This document shows, piece after piece, positions 26,627-34,941 of a stretch of DNA of 64,000 nucleotides (position 1 is its first letter; each line of letters begins with the position of its first letter). Under the pieces are notes generated by a model that was not told where the DNA came from, made no database searches, and worked only from the letters and a program-made list of their open reading frames with translations. The stretch is from Micromonospora arborensis (GTDB taxonomy: Bacteria > Actinomycetota > Actinomycetes > Mycobacteriales > Micromonosporaceae): positions 1 to 64,000 of the forward strand of contig NZ_PYBV01000014.1 in NCBI RefSeq assembly GCF_003205615.1, written 5' to 3'. A program made the position numbers and the translations under genes.

Positions 26627-27562
26627 TCATTGTTCAAGAAGCTCCGTCACCCCGTCGAGCAGCCGCTCCAGGCCAAACTCGAAGAGGCTGTCGACGTTGA
26701 GGTCGATCTCCGCCCGAGACAGTCGCGCCAGGTGCGGAAACTCGCCAGCGGCGAGCAGCCCGCCCAACACCTCGGCGTGGGCCGCCATCCACTCGTCGTC
26801 GGTCAGGCCGGTGTCCTGCTCCGCCTCAGCTCCCTGCTGCAGATTCACCGCAGTGCCGCGTACGTGGTTGGCCAGCACCGCCACCAGGTGCAGCAGCTTG
26901 TGTTCGTCCAGCCCGTGCCCGGCGAGAGCGCGCAGAGCCCATTCGGTGTGCGCGACGGCGTGCGGTGCCATCAGCGGGCGGGTCACCGAGATCACCTGGG
27001 CGAGCCAGGGGTGCCGCCGGTAGATCGACCACTGGAGCCGGCAGAGCAGCTCCAGTTGTGCGCGCCACCCGACGGGGAGCGTGCGGGGCAGGCGATGGGC
27101 TGCGAAAGCGGCATCCGCCATCAGCAGCAGAAGCTGATCCTTGCCCCGGACCTGGCGGTACAGCGACATGGTGGGCACATCCAGTTCGGTGGCGATACGC
27201 CGCATGCTCAGCCCCGGTAACCCCTCGGCGTCGGCGATCTCGGTGGCGGTCCGCACCACCTGGTCGCGGGTCACCCCCCGGGCGGGCCGCGGACGCCCAT
27301 CGACCCGGGCGCCCCGACCGGCCGGCGTCGACTCGGGACCGACCACCACCATCCCCACCCCGGGTACCGCCCGGACCAACCCCTCCTGTCGGAGCAGGGT
27401 GAGTGCCCGACTGGCGGTCGCCATGGCGACCCCCCACTGCCGGACGATCTGGCGGGTGGACGGCACCCGGTCGCCGGGGCTCAACTCGCCCGCCGTGATG
27501 CGCCGCCGCAACTCCCCGACGATGCGCAGATAGGGCGGAGTCGACTCGTCCATCTCGGTCAC
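26627..27562 (-). CDS. GntR/TetR hybrid transcriptional regulator
   Basis: This 311-residue regulator has two DNA-binding domains. Residues about 8-75 form a GntR-type winged helix (ELRRRITAGELSPGDRVPST, ALTLLRQEGLVRAVPGVGM). Residues about 95-145 form a TetR helix-turn-helix (ADAEGLPGLSMRRIATELDV, PTMSLYRQVRGKDQLLLLM), followed by a TetR_C-type ligand domain. Such fusions are known in actinomycetes. It is divergent from the carboxylesterase, and two CTAG-centred sites lie in the gap. A GTG at 27562 or an ATG at 27553 may start it. Confidence 0.88.
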   Translation of the reverse strand: MTEMDESTPPYLRIVGELRRRITAGELSPGDRVPSTRQIVRQWGVAMATASRALTLLRQEGLVRAVPGVGMVVVGPESTPAGRGARVDGRPRPARGVTRDQVVRTATEIADAEGLPGLSMRRIATELDVPTMSLYRQVRGKDQLLLLMADAAFAAHRLPRTLPVGWRAQLELLCRLQWSIYRRHPWLAQVISVTRPLMAPHAVAHTEWALRALAGHGLDEHKLLHLVAVLANHVRGTAVNLQQGAEAEQDTGLTDDEWMAAHAEVLGGLLAAGEFPHLARLSRAEIDLNVDSLFEFGLERLLDGVTELLEQ

Positions 27563-27594
27563 GGTGGCCCTCCCGCAGGTCGGAAGCGACCGTA

Positions 27595-27653
27595 GCGCAC
27601 TAGAGCGCCTCGTCGATGCTCACGCGTCTCGCTGCTTGGCGTACTAGAGCTCC
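27595..27653. promoter_or_regulatory. Two CTAG-centred operator-like sites
   Basis: GCGCACTAGAGCGC at 27595-27608 and GGCGTACTAGAGCTCC at 27638-27653 share ACTAGAGC. Their CTAG centres are 44 bases apart, about four helical turns. CTAG is rare in such genomes. They lie between the hybrid regulator and the esterase and are the likely operators of that regulator. Confidence 0.6.
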
Positions 27654-27734
27654 GTGGCCGAGCGGGCGACAGCTCGGCATGCTCGCCACCACACGGCGCG
27701 TACGCCGTACCGGCTTTGACGAATGGGGAGAGTC

Positions 27735-29342
27735 ATGACCTGGATCCCGTACCCCCGGTGGGTTGTCGCGATGGGCGCGGTCGCGCTCCTCGCGCCGGCG
27801 CTGGCCGTCGGCCCGGCCGCGGCGGCCGACGACCGGCGGAGCGCGGCCGTCGTCCGAACCGACCAGGGCGCGGTACGCGGCACCGTCTCGGCAAACCACC
27901 TGTCGTTTCAGGGCATCCCGTACGCGCGTCCGCCGGTGGGCGCGCTGCGCTGGGCCCCGCCGCAGCCGGGCCCGGTCTGGACCGGCGTCCGCGACGCGAC
28001 CCGACCGGGTGCCGCCTGCGCCCAGCTGCAGGGGCTACCCATGGACCGCCCCTCGGCATCCGAGGACTGCCTCCACCTGAACGTCACGACCCCGCGCACC
28101 GCCGCGCGCACGCCCCGACCGGTCATGGTGTGGCTGCACGGCGGGGACTTCCGGTTCGGCAGGGCAGACGTGTACGGCGGGCCGCGGCTGGCGGTCGACG
28201 GCGACGTCATCGTCGTCACGGTGAACTACCGGCTCGGCGCGCTCGGGTTCCTGGCCCATCCGGCACTCGCCGGCCCCGACGGGATCACCGGCAACTTCGG
28301 GTTGCAGGATCAGCAGGCCGCACTGCGCTGGGTACGGCGCAACGCGGCCGCCTTCGGCGGCGACCCGGGCAACGTCACCCTGTTCGGCCAGTCCGCCGGG
28401 GCGACCAGCGTCTGCGCGCAGCTCGCCGCGCCAGCCTCCGCCGGTCTGTTCCACCGCGCGATCCTGCAGAGCAACTCGTGCGCGAACCCGATCCAGACGC
28501 GGGCCGAGGCGGCCGGGGCAGCCGAGGAGTTCGCCAGCAGGATCGGCTGCACCGACCCGGGTACGGTCGCCGCCTGCCTGCGCGGGCGTGACCCCGCCCG
28601 GCTGATCGAGACGGTCGGCTATCCGGGCACCGGTGTCGACCTCGGCCCGGTCGTCGACGGCCGTACGTTGCCGGTGGACCCGGCAGACGCCCTGGTCACC
28701 GGTCGGCTGCACCCGGTCCCGGTGCTGACCGGGATGAACCGGGACGAGTCCCGGCTCGTGGTGTGGGGCATGGAACACGCTGGGCTGAACTGCCCAGAAC
28801 CGTCGTCCGGACCGTCGTCGCCCGCGCCCGCGTCGTGCCCGCTCACCGACGACCAGTACCGGGACCAGGTACGCGCCATGTTCGGTGATCGGGCGGAGGA
28901 GGTGCTGGCCCGCTATCGGGACGACAAGCAGTTCGCCAGCGAGACGTTGGGTGCCGTGCTGACCGACCACGACTACGCCGAGCCGATCTACTCCGCCGCG
29001 TTGGCCTTCGCCCGGCGGGTGCCGACGTTCATGTACGAGTTCGCTGAGCAGGCTGCGCCGTTCTTCACCGCGGGGCCCGAGCCGACCTTCCCCGTCGGGG
29101 CGTACCACTGCGCCGAACTGCCGTACCTGTTCACGGTCGACTACGCCGAGGCGCTCACCTCGACTCAGCGGCGGCTCTCCAGCGACATGGTCCGGACCTG
29201 GAGCGACTTCGCCCGGACGGGTCGGGCGGGCTGGCCCCGGTTGCGCGCTGATGCCCCGTACGTGCGGGTGTTCGCTGACCGACCGGGTACGACGGACTTC
29301 GCGGCCGCCCACTCGTATGACTTCTGGCGGTCGTTGCACTGA
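27735..29342 (+). CDS. secreted carboxylesterase type B
   Basis: This 535-residue esterase has a signal peptide (VVAMGAVALLAPALAVGPAA). The carboxylesterase fold shows QGIPYARPPVGALRW, EDCLHLNV, the oxyanion motif WLHGGDF, the nucleophile elbow FGQSAGATS (Ser220), an acid in NRDESR and the late catalytic His in GAYHCAELPYLF. GGGGAG precedes the ATG at 27735. It would hydrolyse esters outside the cell. It is probably repressed by the divergent GntR/TetR hybrid regulator. Confidence 0.93.
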   Translation: MTWIPYPRWVVAMGAVALLAPALAVGPAAAADDRRSAAVVRTDQGAVRGTVSANHLSFQGIPYARPPVGALRWAPPQPGPVWTGVRDATRPGAACAQLQGLPMDRPSASEDCLHLNVTTPRTAARTPRPVMVWLHGGDFRFGRADVYGGPRLAVDGDVIVVTVNYRLGALGFLAHPALAGPDGITGNFGLQDQQAALRWVRRNAAAFGGDPGNVTLFGQSAGATSVCAQLAAPASAGLFHRAILQSNSCANPIQTRAEAAGAAEEFASRIGCTDPGTVAACLRGRDPARLIETVGYPGTGVDLGPVVDGRTLPVDPADALVTGRLHPVPVLTGMNRDESRLVVWGMEHAGLNCPEPSSGPSSPAPASCPLTDDQYRDQVRAMFGDRAEEVLARYRDDKQFASETLGAVLTDHDYAEPIYSAALAFARRVPTFMYEFAEQAAPFFTAGPEPTFPVGAYHCAELPYLFTVDYAEALTSTQRRLSSDMVRTWSDFARTGRAGWPRLRADAPYVRVFADRPGTTDFAAAHSYDFWRSLH

Positions 29343-29387
29343 TGTTGTGGCCTGGCCGGGTGTGACGGGTGGGCCCTACTGCGCCGG

Positions 29388-29918
29388 TCAGCACGGGCCC
29401 GCCCCTTCGTCGAAGAGGCGGCGGGCCCAGTCGGCGTACCCGGCGATGGTCTTTCGGACCGTGCGCCCGTCGTGCAGGAAGAGGTACGCGCGGTCGCCGC
29501 TGCGGGCGAGTAACCCATCGAGGCGATGTGTCCCCTGTGGAGCGCGCAGCCGAGTGACCTGCGGATAGCGGGCCCACACCTGCTCGACGGGTGAGCCCGC
29601 CGTGATGCCCTCCGGTGTCCGCATCGGGTCACCGACCCAGAGCAGCACCAGTTTGTCCTCCACGAAGACCGGGCTGACCGCGTCGTGGCCGGCGAGCACC
29701 GGCCCGCAGGCATCCAGATCGGTGAGCAGGATGCCGCGTCGGGTCAGCTCGTCCTCGGTGGCACCGAACTCGATGTTGCTGAGGCCGTTCAGGTCGATGA
29801 TCTCCACGCTGCCGGCGGGCCGGCCGTCCGGGATCGGGCCGGTCGGTGGTACCCCGCTGCCGGCGATCGAGGCAGCCGTCATCAGCGTGGCAATAAACGC
29901 GAATTGTCGCAATTTCAT
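29388..29918 (-). CDS. secreted hypothetical protein
   Basis: This 176-residue protein has a signal peptide (FAFIATLMTAASIAGSG). The mature part contains EIIDLNGLSNIEFGATEDEL, SPVEQVWARYPQVTRLRAP and ADWARRLFDEG, a pattern found in small secreted actinomycete proteins without assigned function. Two cysteines (DACGPV and the C-terminal GPC) may form a disulfide. The ATG at 29918 follows GGGGGATTCC. It is convergent with the carboxylesterase gene, with 45 bases between the stops. Confidence 0.6.
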   Translation of the reverse strand: MKLRQFAFIATLMTAASIAGSGVPPTGPIPDGRPAGSVEIIDLNGLSNIEFGATEDELTRRGILLTDLDACGPVLAGHDAVSPVFVEDKLVLLWVGDPMRTPEGITAGSPVEQVWARYPQVTRLRAPQGTHRLDGLLARSGDRAYLFLHDGRTVRKTIAGYADWARRLFDEGAGPC

Positions 29919-30008
29919 GGAATCCCCCAGTCCCCAACGCAACGAGGGCGTTCAGGTTGCTGTCGGTCGCCGTATTTCTGAAGGATGACCGCTCCGGCCG
30001 AGGGAGTT

Positions 30009-30038
30009 GCCCGGACGATCGGTGCGGATCGCCCGGGC
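30009..30038. terminator. Terminator-like hairpin
   Basis: Arms GCCCGGACGATC and GATCGCCCGGGC (one mismatch) enclose GGTGCG. It lies just 3' of the beta-propeller gene and 5' of the small secreted protein gene, both on the minus strand. Confidence 0.65.
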
Positions 30039-30051
30039 GTTTCCACGTGTG

Positions 30052-31353
30052 TCAGGGCAGCGTACGGATTCGCAGGGTCACCATCTCCGGCTCGGCCAAC
30101 TGGTCGGTGACCGCGTAAATCTTGTTACCGGCCACGGCCAGCGCGCCGTTGACCAGATTGTGCGCCCACGTTTCCTGGTTCGGCAGGTGCCCGAAGTCGT
30201 ACGTGGACACTGGCGTCGTGCCACCCGGCGCGAAGACCCAGACGTCCTTGTCGTACGACGAGTTGGTGCCGGCGACGACGAGGCCGTCGGGCCGGATCGC
30301 CACGGCGTTCGGGTACGCCACGGTCGGATACCGGTGCACCTCGACGAGGTCGGACGTGCGCAGGACCGGGTGGTAGTAGGGCGCACCCGAGGGAACGATC
30401 ACCTCGGTCCCGTCCGGGGTGATCGCCAACTGCTTGACCGAACCACCGTCGGTCCGACTGATCGCCCGCTGGACGAGCCCCGTCGCGGTGGCCTCGAAGC
30501 GGACCAGCAGGGCGGGGCTGGTGCCCGTCGCGCCGGCGATAACCATGTCCGGTTGGGCGGGCGAGGTGGCCAGCAACATCGCTGAGGTGATCCGCTCGTC
30601 GATGGCTTCGACGCCGTACACGTCGAACTTGCCCGTCGCGAGGTCGACCCGGCCGATGCCGGCCGTCGACTCGCTCTCGCACCCCCAGGAGACCCAGAGT
30701 TGGCCGGCCGCGAAGGCCAGGTCCTTCGGGCAGGTCATGGTCCCGTCGGTCTTGCCGGCGAACTGCCCGTCCAGCTCCCAGGTGTCCAGGTCGACGATCC
30801 TGAGCCAGTCCTGATCGCCGGCGGCGATGTAGAGCTTGCTGCCGTCGGGGCTCAGCACCATCCCGGCGGCACCTGGCGCGATGCCCGAAAGGGTGCGCAG
30901 GACGCTACCGTTCAGGTCGGTGACGATCAGGCCGTCGGTGCCCTTCCCCCCGGTGATGTAGACCCGGTCGCGCGCCTCGTCCACCAGGATGTCGCCGAAG
31001 CGGAAGCCGGTCGTGTACCCCGGGATGGGGATCTGCACGTTCACGTCGGTGCTCGGTGGCGAGGTGCTGGTTGTCGGCGTCGGCGTTGGGCCGGCGGTCG
31101 GGCTGGACGTCGGCGAAGGGGTCGGCCGAGGGGGCTTCCCAGGGCGCGCAGACTTGGACTCCCTGTCGACCTTCGACCGGCTGCTGTCGGCGACCAACTG
31201 TGCCTGCGCGACGTTGCCGCTGGCGGCCCCGTCGTCGCCCGGCGTGGCGGTACGCGCCGCGGCGGTGCCCGCACCGGCAGCCAGGAGCGCGAACACAGCA
31301 GCCCCCGCCATCCAGAATCGTGGGCGCCGTCCCATGCGTGTTGCTCGGCTCAT
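30052..31353 (-). CDS. secreted beta-propeller protein
   Basis: This protein is about 433 residues. An N-terminal hydrophobic signal (FWMAGAAVFALLAAGAGTAA) is followed by a Pro/Thr/Ser-rich linker at about residues 65-105. A WD40/YVTN-like beta-propeller follows, with repeats such as DEARDRVYITGGKGTDGLIV, MVLSPDGSKLYIAAGDQDW and AVAIRPDGLVVAGTNSSYD. The linker suggests that the propeller is held away from the membrane. GGGGAACG precedes the ATG at 31353. No enzymatic motif is seen; the ligand is unknown. Confidence 0.75.
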   Translation of the reverse strand: MSRATRMGRRPRFWMAGAAVFALLAAGAGTAAARTATPGDDGAASGNVAQAQLVADSSRSKVDRESKSARPGKPPRPTPSPTSSPTAGPTPTPTTSTSPPSTDVNVQIPIPGYTTGFRFGDILVDEARDRVYITGGKGTDGLIVTDLNGSVLRTLSGIAPGAAGMVLSPDGSKLYIAAGDQDWLRIVDLDTWELDGQFAGKTDGTMTCPKDLAFAAGQLWVSWGCESESTAGIGRVDLATGKFDVYGVEAIDERITSAMLLATSPAQPDMVIAGATGTSPALLVRFEATATGLVQRAISRTDGGSVKQLAITPDGTEVIVPSGAPYYHPVLRTSDLVEVHRYPTVAYPNAVAIRPDGLVVAGTNSSYDKDVWVFAPGGTTPVSTYDFGHLPNQETWAHNLVNGALAVAGNKIYAVTDQLAEPEMVTLRIRTLP

Positions 31354-31502
31354 CGTTCCCCGTTCGTGAATCCGATAGGTGCTCCGGGCGAGCCTCGGGA
31401 TCATGGCCCGCCGAGGAGAAGGCGGCGGGGAGGGGCGCAAGCGTTACGCGGGCTCGTCATGGTCGCCTTCGCCACCGCGCCGGGCCGAGACAACTCGGGC
31501 CG

Positions 31503-32060
31503 TCAGCGGTCTTGCTCCCACTGCTCGACCAGCTCGTCCCAGTAGTCGGCGCTGAGTCGACGCCGCCCGTGCGCCAGCCAGCCGTCGGTGTTCCGCTCCA
31601 GGTGCAATCCCAGTTCGGCGAACGGGTCGATCCACGTGCCGGGTTCGACGCCGAGCCGAGTGAGCGCAGAGTTGATCGGCCACTGCTCGCGCGGCGTATC
31701 CAACTCGTCGTCGAACCGTGGCCCCCAGGACAGCGCCCCGCCCAACCACACCGCCGCCGACTGGTAGCCGACGCCACCACCGAACTCGGCCTCCAGGTAG
31801 GCCACCGGCCCCGACTGCGACCAGCGGGCCAGCAACTCGACAAGCGTCGGCGACAACACCAGGCCGAATGGGTGCTCGGCGCTCCGGTCGTCGGTCGCGA
31901 AATCCGGCAGCGACCCGGTCAACTCCACCACCAACTGCGGGGTGATCGGCAGCAACGCGAAGTCCTGGCGCAGCTCACCGAGGACCGCATGATCCAAGTC
32001 GGCGGTCTGCTCGCGGAACAGCTCAGCGTCCGCGACCACCGCGCTGAGCTGGTAACTCAT
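31503..32060 (-). CDS. hypothetical cytoplasmic protein
   Basis: This 185-residue soluble protein starts SYQLSAVVADAELFREQT and contains YLEAEFGGGVGYQSAAVWLG and TWIDPFAELGLHLERNTDGW. I do not recognise a named domain. GGAGGG is well placed before the ATG at 32060. A 33-base conserved motif (32072-32104) lies directly upstream in the same relative orientation as another copy upstream of the phosphodiesterase gene near 61.3 kb, so the gene may share its regulation. Confidence 0.6.
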   Translation of the reverse strand: MSYQLSAVVADAELFREQTADLDHAVLGELRQDFALLPITPQLVVELTGSLPDFATDDRSAEHPFGLVLSPTLVELLARWSQSGPVAYLEAEFGGGVGYQSAAVWLGGALSWGPRFDDELDTPREQWPINSALTRLGVEPGTWIDPFAELGLHLERNTDGWLAHGRRRLSADYWDELVEQWEQDR

Positions 32061-32071
32061 CGACCCTCCGC

Positions 32072-32104
32072 CGTCCACAGCCTGTGGATAGAACATGTGT
32101 ACGA
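32072..32104 (-). promoter_or_regulatory. 33-bp conserved double-dyad motif, copy 1
   Basis: Read on the minus strand, this is TCGTACACATGTTCTATCC followed by ACAGGCTGTGGACG. The right half is a dyad of two DnaA-box-like sequences (TCCACAG and CTGTGGA). The left half resembles the actinobacterial LexA box TCGAACACATGTTCGA with two changes. The copy at 61218-61250 differs at only two of 33 positions and is also upstream of a gene in the same orientation. Confidence 0.6.
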
Positions 32105-32188
32105 CGGGTTCAGGGGTCCGCCCGCCTCGGACGTTACCCGCCGTCCCCACCCCCGCGCCGGCCTCGCGCCGACCCCCGCGCCGGCCTC

Positions 32189-32259
32189 GCGATCTTGCAC
32201 TTGCTGACGCTTCTTCCGGTGGAGTGCCCTGATTCGTCCGGACAGTAAGTGCGAGATCG
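32189..32259. repeat. 71-bp palindromic element, copy 1
   Basis: The element begins GCGATCTTGCACTTGCTG and ends CAGTAAGTGCGAGATCG, so its outer 19 bases form a nearly perfect inverted repeat. A second copy of exactly 71 bp with the same arms lies at 59138-59208. The middle 30 bases differ. It lies between the hypothetical gene and the DUF397 gene. Confidence 0.75.
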
Positions 32260-32297
32260 GCGAGTTGTTGAGGTGGAGGTGGAGGTGGCGAGTGTCG

Positions 32298-32513
32298 TTA
32301 GGCGCTGTGGGTGAGGTGGGTGACGAACAGGCGCCAGGACCTCGGCGCGAAGGTGAGCGCCGGGCCGGTCGGGTCCTTCGAATCCCGTACGCCGATGACG
32401 CCGGGCAGATTGTCGGCGACCTCGACACACGCGCCGCCGTTGCCGCTGCTGCGGCTGCTCTTGCGCCACCGGGCGCCGTGCAGCTCCATGACTCCGCCGC
32501 CGTTCAGCTCCAT
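32298..32513 (-). CDS. DUF397 domain protein
   Basis: This 71-residue DUF397 protein has the family core WRKSSRSSGNGGACVEVADN and VIGVRDSKDPTGPALTFAPR. DUF397 proteins pair with XRE-DUF5753 regulators in Streptomyces and relatives and probably bind or modulate them. Its ATG at 32513 overlaps the stop of the XRE gene by ten bases. A 20-base direct repeat duplicates the start region, so a second ATG with an identical upstream sequence lies 24 bases downstream at 32489. Confidence 0.88.
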   Translation of the reverse strand: MELNGGGVMELHGARWRKSSRSSGNGGACVEVADNLPGVIGVRDSKDPTGPALTFAPRSWRLFVTHLTHSA

Positions 32514-33271
32514 GACTCCGCCGCTTCCGTGATGAGATCGACTGACTGCCAGTGGGACAGCGCCTCTCCGCGCACGTTCTCCCACGCCGCCATCATGGCC
32601 GCGATGTCATCCGGGTCGCTAGCCACTTGTCCCTGGAGCTGGTTGTCGAGATAGCCGGCGACCCGGTGGTCGTGACTGTGCGCGATCACGAACGGCCCGT
32701 TGAGGCCGGCGTAGGCACCGACCGTGCTGGGCACGACGTGCACCCGGATGTGCGGCTCGGCGCAGGCCGTCACCACGGCCAGCAGTTGCTCGCGCATGGT
32801 CGACCGGCCGCCGACCGGGCGACGGAGGATCGCCTCGTCGATGACCGCCGTGAACTGCGGCGGATCGTCACGCTTGAGCACGCCCTGCCGGCCGAGCCGG
32901 ACCGTGAGGTGTCGGTCGATGTCGTCGCGGGGGATCAGGCCCGCGCCGGTCAGCACCGCACGCGCGTACGCCTCGGTCTGGAGCAACCCCGGCAGAACGG
33001 TTGACTCGAACCAGCGAAGCGACACCGCCTCCCGCTCGATCTCCTGCCAAGGACGGAACCAGATGGGGTCACGACGTCTTGAAGTGTCCGGCCAGATGTC
33101 CGACACGTCCTTATGGAGGGCCTCCGCTGCCGCCAGGCGGTGCCGAGGATGCGGGATGCGCCCCTCGGTCAACCAGCGCCCCACGGTCTTCGGGTCGACG
33201 CCGACGGTCTCGGCGAGGGATTCGGTGGTGTGCCCGGTATCGCTGAGCGCCACCCGCAGCGCGTCGTTCAC
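32504..33271 (-). CDS. XRE-family regulator with DUF5753
   Basis: This 255-residue protein has an N-terminal helix-turn-helix at about residues 12-45 (TTESLAETVGVDPKTVGRWL) and a C-terminal DUF5753 region (FRPWQEIEREAVSLRWFEST, LPGLLQTEAYARAVL, PFVIAHSHDHRVAGYLDNQL). This pairing with DUF397 is a common developmental or stress regulatory unit in actinomycetes. The GTG at 33271 starts it. It is upstream of and overlaps the DUF397 gene. Confidence 0.9.
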   Translation of the reverse strand: MNDALRVALSDTGHTTESLAETVGVDPKTVGRWLTEGRIPHPRHRLAAAEALHKDVSDIWPDTSRRRDPIWFRPWQEIEREAVSLRWFESTVLPGLLQTEAYARAVLTGAGLIPRDDIDRHLTVRLGRQGVLKRDDPPQFTAVIDEAILRRPVGGRSTMREQLLAVVTACAEPHIRVHVVPSTVGAYAGLNGPFVIAHSHDHRVAGYLDNQLQGQVASDPDDIAAMMAAWENVRGEALSHWQSVDLITEAAESWS

Positions 33272-33469
33272 GGCCCCTCCATCGGATGTCTCGAATATCT
33301 GAGGACCATATCGCTACGCGGTGTACCTGTCCGGTGACTCGCCCGAGGGTGGTTCACAGAAGGCGGCGCGGCCGGTGGAGGCGCAGGAGCCCGGCGGTCG
33401 GCGTCAGCTCGGGTGCCGCCCCGACGGGGAGGCGGGGCGGCACCCCTCCAACCCGAAGGAGTCCCGCCC

Positions 33470-33712
33470 ATGTCCCGCCGCCGCCACCGAGATCACCTGC
33501 CGACCCGCCCCACCTGGCGCTGCGCGGCGTGCGGCATCGCCTGGCCCTGCTCGGCAGCGAAGCTGCGGTTGCTCGGCGAGTACCGGCACGACCGGCTGGC
33601 ATTGACCGTCTACCTGGCGACGCTCCAGGCCGAGGCCGGCGAACAACTCACCGAGGTCGACCCGGCCCGGCTGACCGAACGCTTCCTCTCCTGGGCCCGC
33701 GCCCGCGGCTGA
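33470..33712 (+). CDS. small Cys-containing hypothetical protein
   Basis: This 80-residue basic protein has RCAACGIAWPC near the N-terminus, a possible metal knuckle, followed by a helical region (LTVYLATLQAEAGEQLTEVD). Similar short proteins occur next to XRE-DUF5753 genes and are sometimes mislabelled flavin reductase; no flavin motif is visible. GAAGGAG lies eight bases before the ATG. It is divergent from the XRE gene. Confidence 0.6.
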   Translation: MSRRRHRDHLPTRPTWRCAACGIAWPCSAAKLRLLGEYRHDRLALTVYLATLQAEAGEQLTEVDPARLTERFLSWARARG

Positions 33713-33935
33713 GCGGTGGATAGGGCAGCCGGCCGACGCTGTAGTGGGGAGCGCTGCCCGGGTACAACGTCTCGTCCCACTGCCACGCCGCCTCAGTCAC
33801 GACGTCGATCAGACCACAGGGCAGCGCAGCGGGTGAGTTATGCCGTCTCAGTTGGACAGTCGTACGGGTCGGCTCATGTTAACCTCGCGCGGCCGCTGAT
33901 CGACCGGAGTGGGACGGCAAGGTGGTGTTCGGCAA

Positions 33936-34598
33936 ATGAGCAGATATCACCGGGCCAGCGGCGACGTGATTCGCTGGCCGGACAGCCCCGACGCTCGGGG
34001 AGCGCTTGAGAAGTGGTTGGCCGACTCTGCGCCCACGGCGTACCTGTCGGGTGATTTTCTTGATTTTCGCGGCGCTGATCTCAGCCGCCTTGACCTGGCC
34101 GGGGCCTATCTCGCCAATGCCCGGCTGGCCGGTGTGCGATTCGCGGGGGCCAACCTTGGCGACGCCAACCTGGCCAACGCCGAGTTGCGGGGCGCGGACT
34201 TCTCCTTCGCTGATCTGGCCAAGGCGGAATTGGTCGGCTGTTCGGCCGGCAAGGCGCGGTTTCACTCGGCTCGGCTGTTCTCGGCGCAACTCGACGACGC
34301 CGTTCTGGAAGGGGCCGATCTCAGCCACGCGATCCTCAATTCCGCCACGCTTTACCGGACCGATCTGCGTGGCGCCAACCTTGGATTCGCGAGCCTGCGC
34401 TGGTGCACGCTCGGCGGCGCGAGCATGCCCGCGGTGCTGAGTGGCGCGCGGATGTTCGGCTGCCAGTTCGAGGGCGCGAAGGGGGCCGTCGTCGGCCCGG
34501 TCTTCGTCGACGAGGAGGCGACCCGGTCCCTCGGCGGCGGCGAACTCGAAGCGTGGCTCTCGGCGCAGGGCGCGGAGAGCGTCCAGGTGGTGGGCTGA
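33936..34598 (+). CDS. pentapeptide repeat protein
   Basis: This 220-residue protein has an N-terminal helical segment (DSPDARGALEKWLADSAP), then about 20 pentapeptide repeats of the A(D/N)Lxx type (FRGADLSRLDLAGAYLANAR, GANLGDANLANAELRGADF), ending near residue 190. The repeats form a right-handed square helix, which in some members mimics DNA. Start is the ATG at 33936; a GTG at 33909 is in frame but less likely. A hairpin follows at 34619. Confidence 0.82.
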   Translation: MSRYHRASGDVIRWPDSPDARGALEKWLADSAPTAYLSGDFLDFRGADLSRLDLAGAYLANARLAGVRFAGANLGDANLANAELRGADFSFADLAKAELVGCSAGKARFHSARLFSAQLDDAVLEGADLSHAILNSATLYRTDLRGANLGFASLRWCTLGGASMPAVLSGARMFGCQFEGAKGAVVGPVFVDEEATRSLGGGELEAWLSAQGAESVQVVG

Positions 34599-34618
34599 GG
34601 CCGTCGCGCAGACGACTC

Positions 34619-34645
34619 AGGGCCGGTCCCCGTGGGGCCGGCCCT
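34619..34645 (+). terminator. Terminator of the pentapeptide gene
   Basis: AGGGCCGG-T-CCCC pairs with GGGGCCGGCCCT around GT, with one bulged T. It lies 20 bases after the stop codon and also just 3' of the oppositely oriented tRNA-Ser. Confidence 0.8.
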
Positions 34646-34668
34646 GTCGTTGGTGCTGCTCAGACGAG

Positions 34669-34753
34669 CGGAGGATACGAGATTCGAACTCGTGAGGGTG
34701 TAAACCCAACACGCTTTCCAAGCGTGCGCCCTAGGCCTCTAGGCGAATCCTCC
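34669..34753 (-). tRNA. tRNA-Ser (GGA)
   Basis: This 85-base type II tRNA has acceptor GGAGGAT/ATCCTCC, anticodon stem CACGC/GCGTG with loop TTGGAAA (anticodon GGA, reads UCC/UCU), a long variable arm and T-arm GAGTTCGAATCTC. CCA is not encoded. It lies beside the SRP RNA gene, as in other actinobacteria. Confidence 0.96.
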
Positions 34754-34831
34754 GCGAGCCAGAATACAGGCCCGCGTCGGCCGGGCCACCCCACCACCCC
34801 CTGAAGATCGACGGGCGGTCGGGTAGGCTTG

Positions 34832-34924
34832 GCGGCACCTCCCGTGCGGCGGTATCTCGTGAACCTCCCCAGGGCCGGAAGGCAGCAAGGATAAGCGAGC
34901 TCTGCCGGGTGCACGGGAGGCCTT
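34832..34924 (+). ncRNA. ffs: signal recognition particle RNA (4.5S, small type)
   Basis: The conserved apical loop and Ffh-binding region are visible as CCAGGGCCGGAAGGCAGCAA, with the asymmetric loop completed by AAGCGAGCTCTGCCGGG. The closing stem is CACCTCCCGTGC with GCACGGGAGG. TTTT follows at 34923. The position immediately before dnaX is the usual one in actinobacteria. Ends are approximate to a few bases. Confidence 0.93.
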
Positions 34925-34941
34925 TTCGTTTCCGGGGCCCT

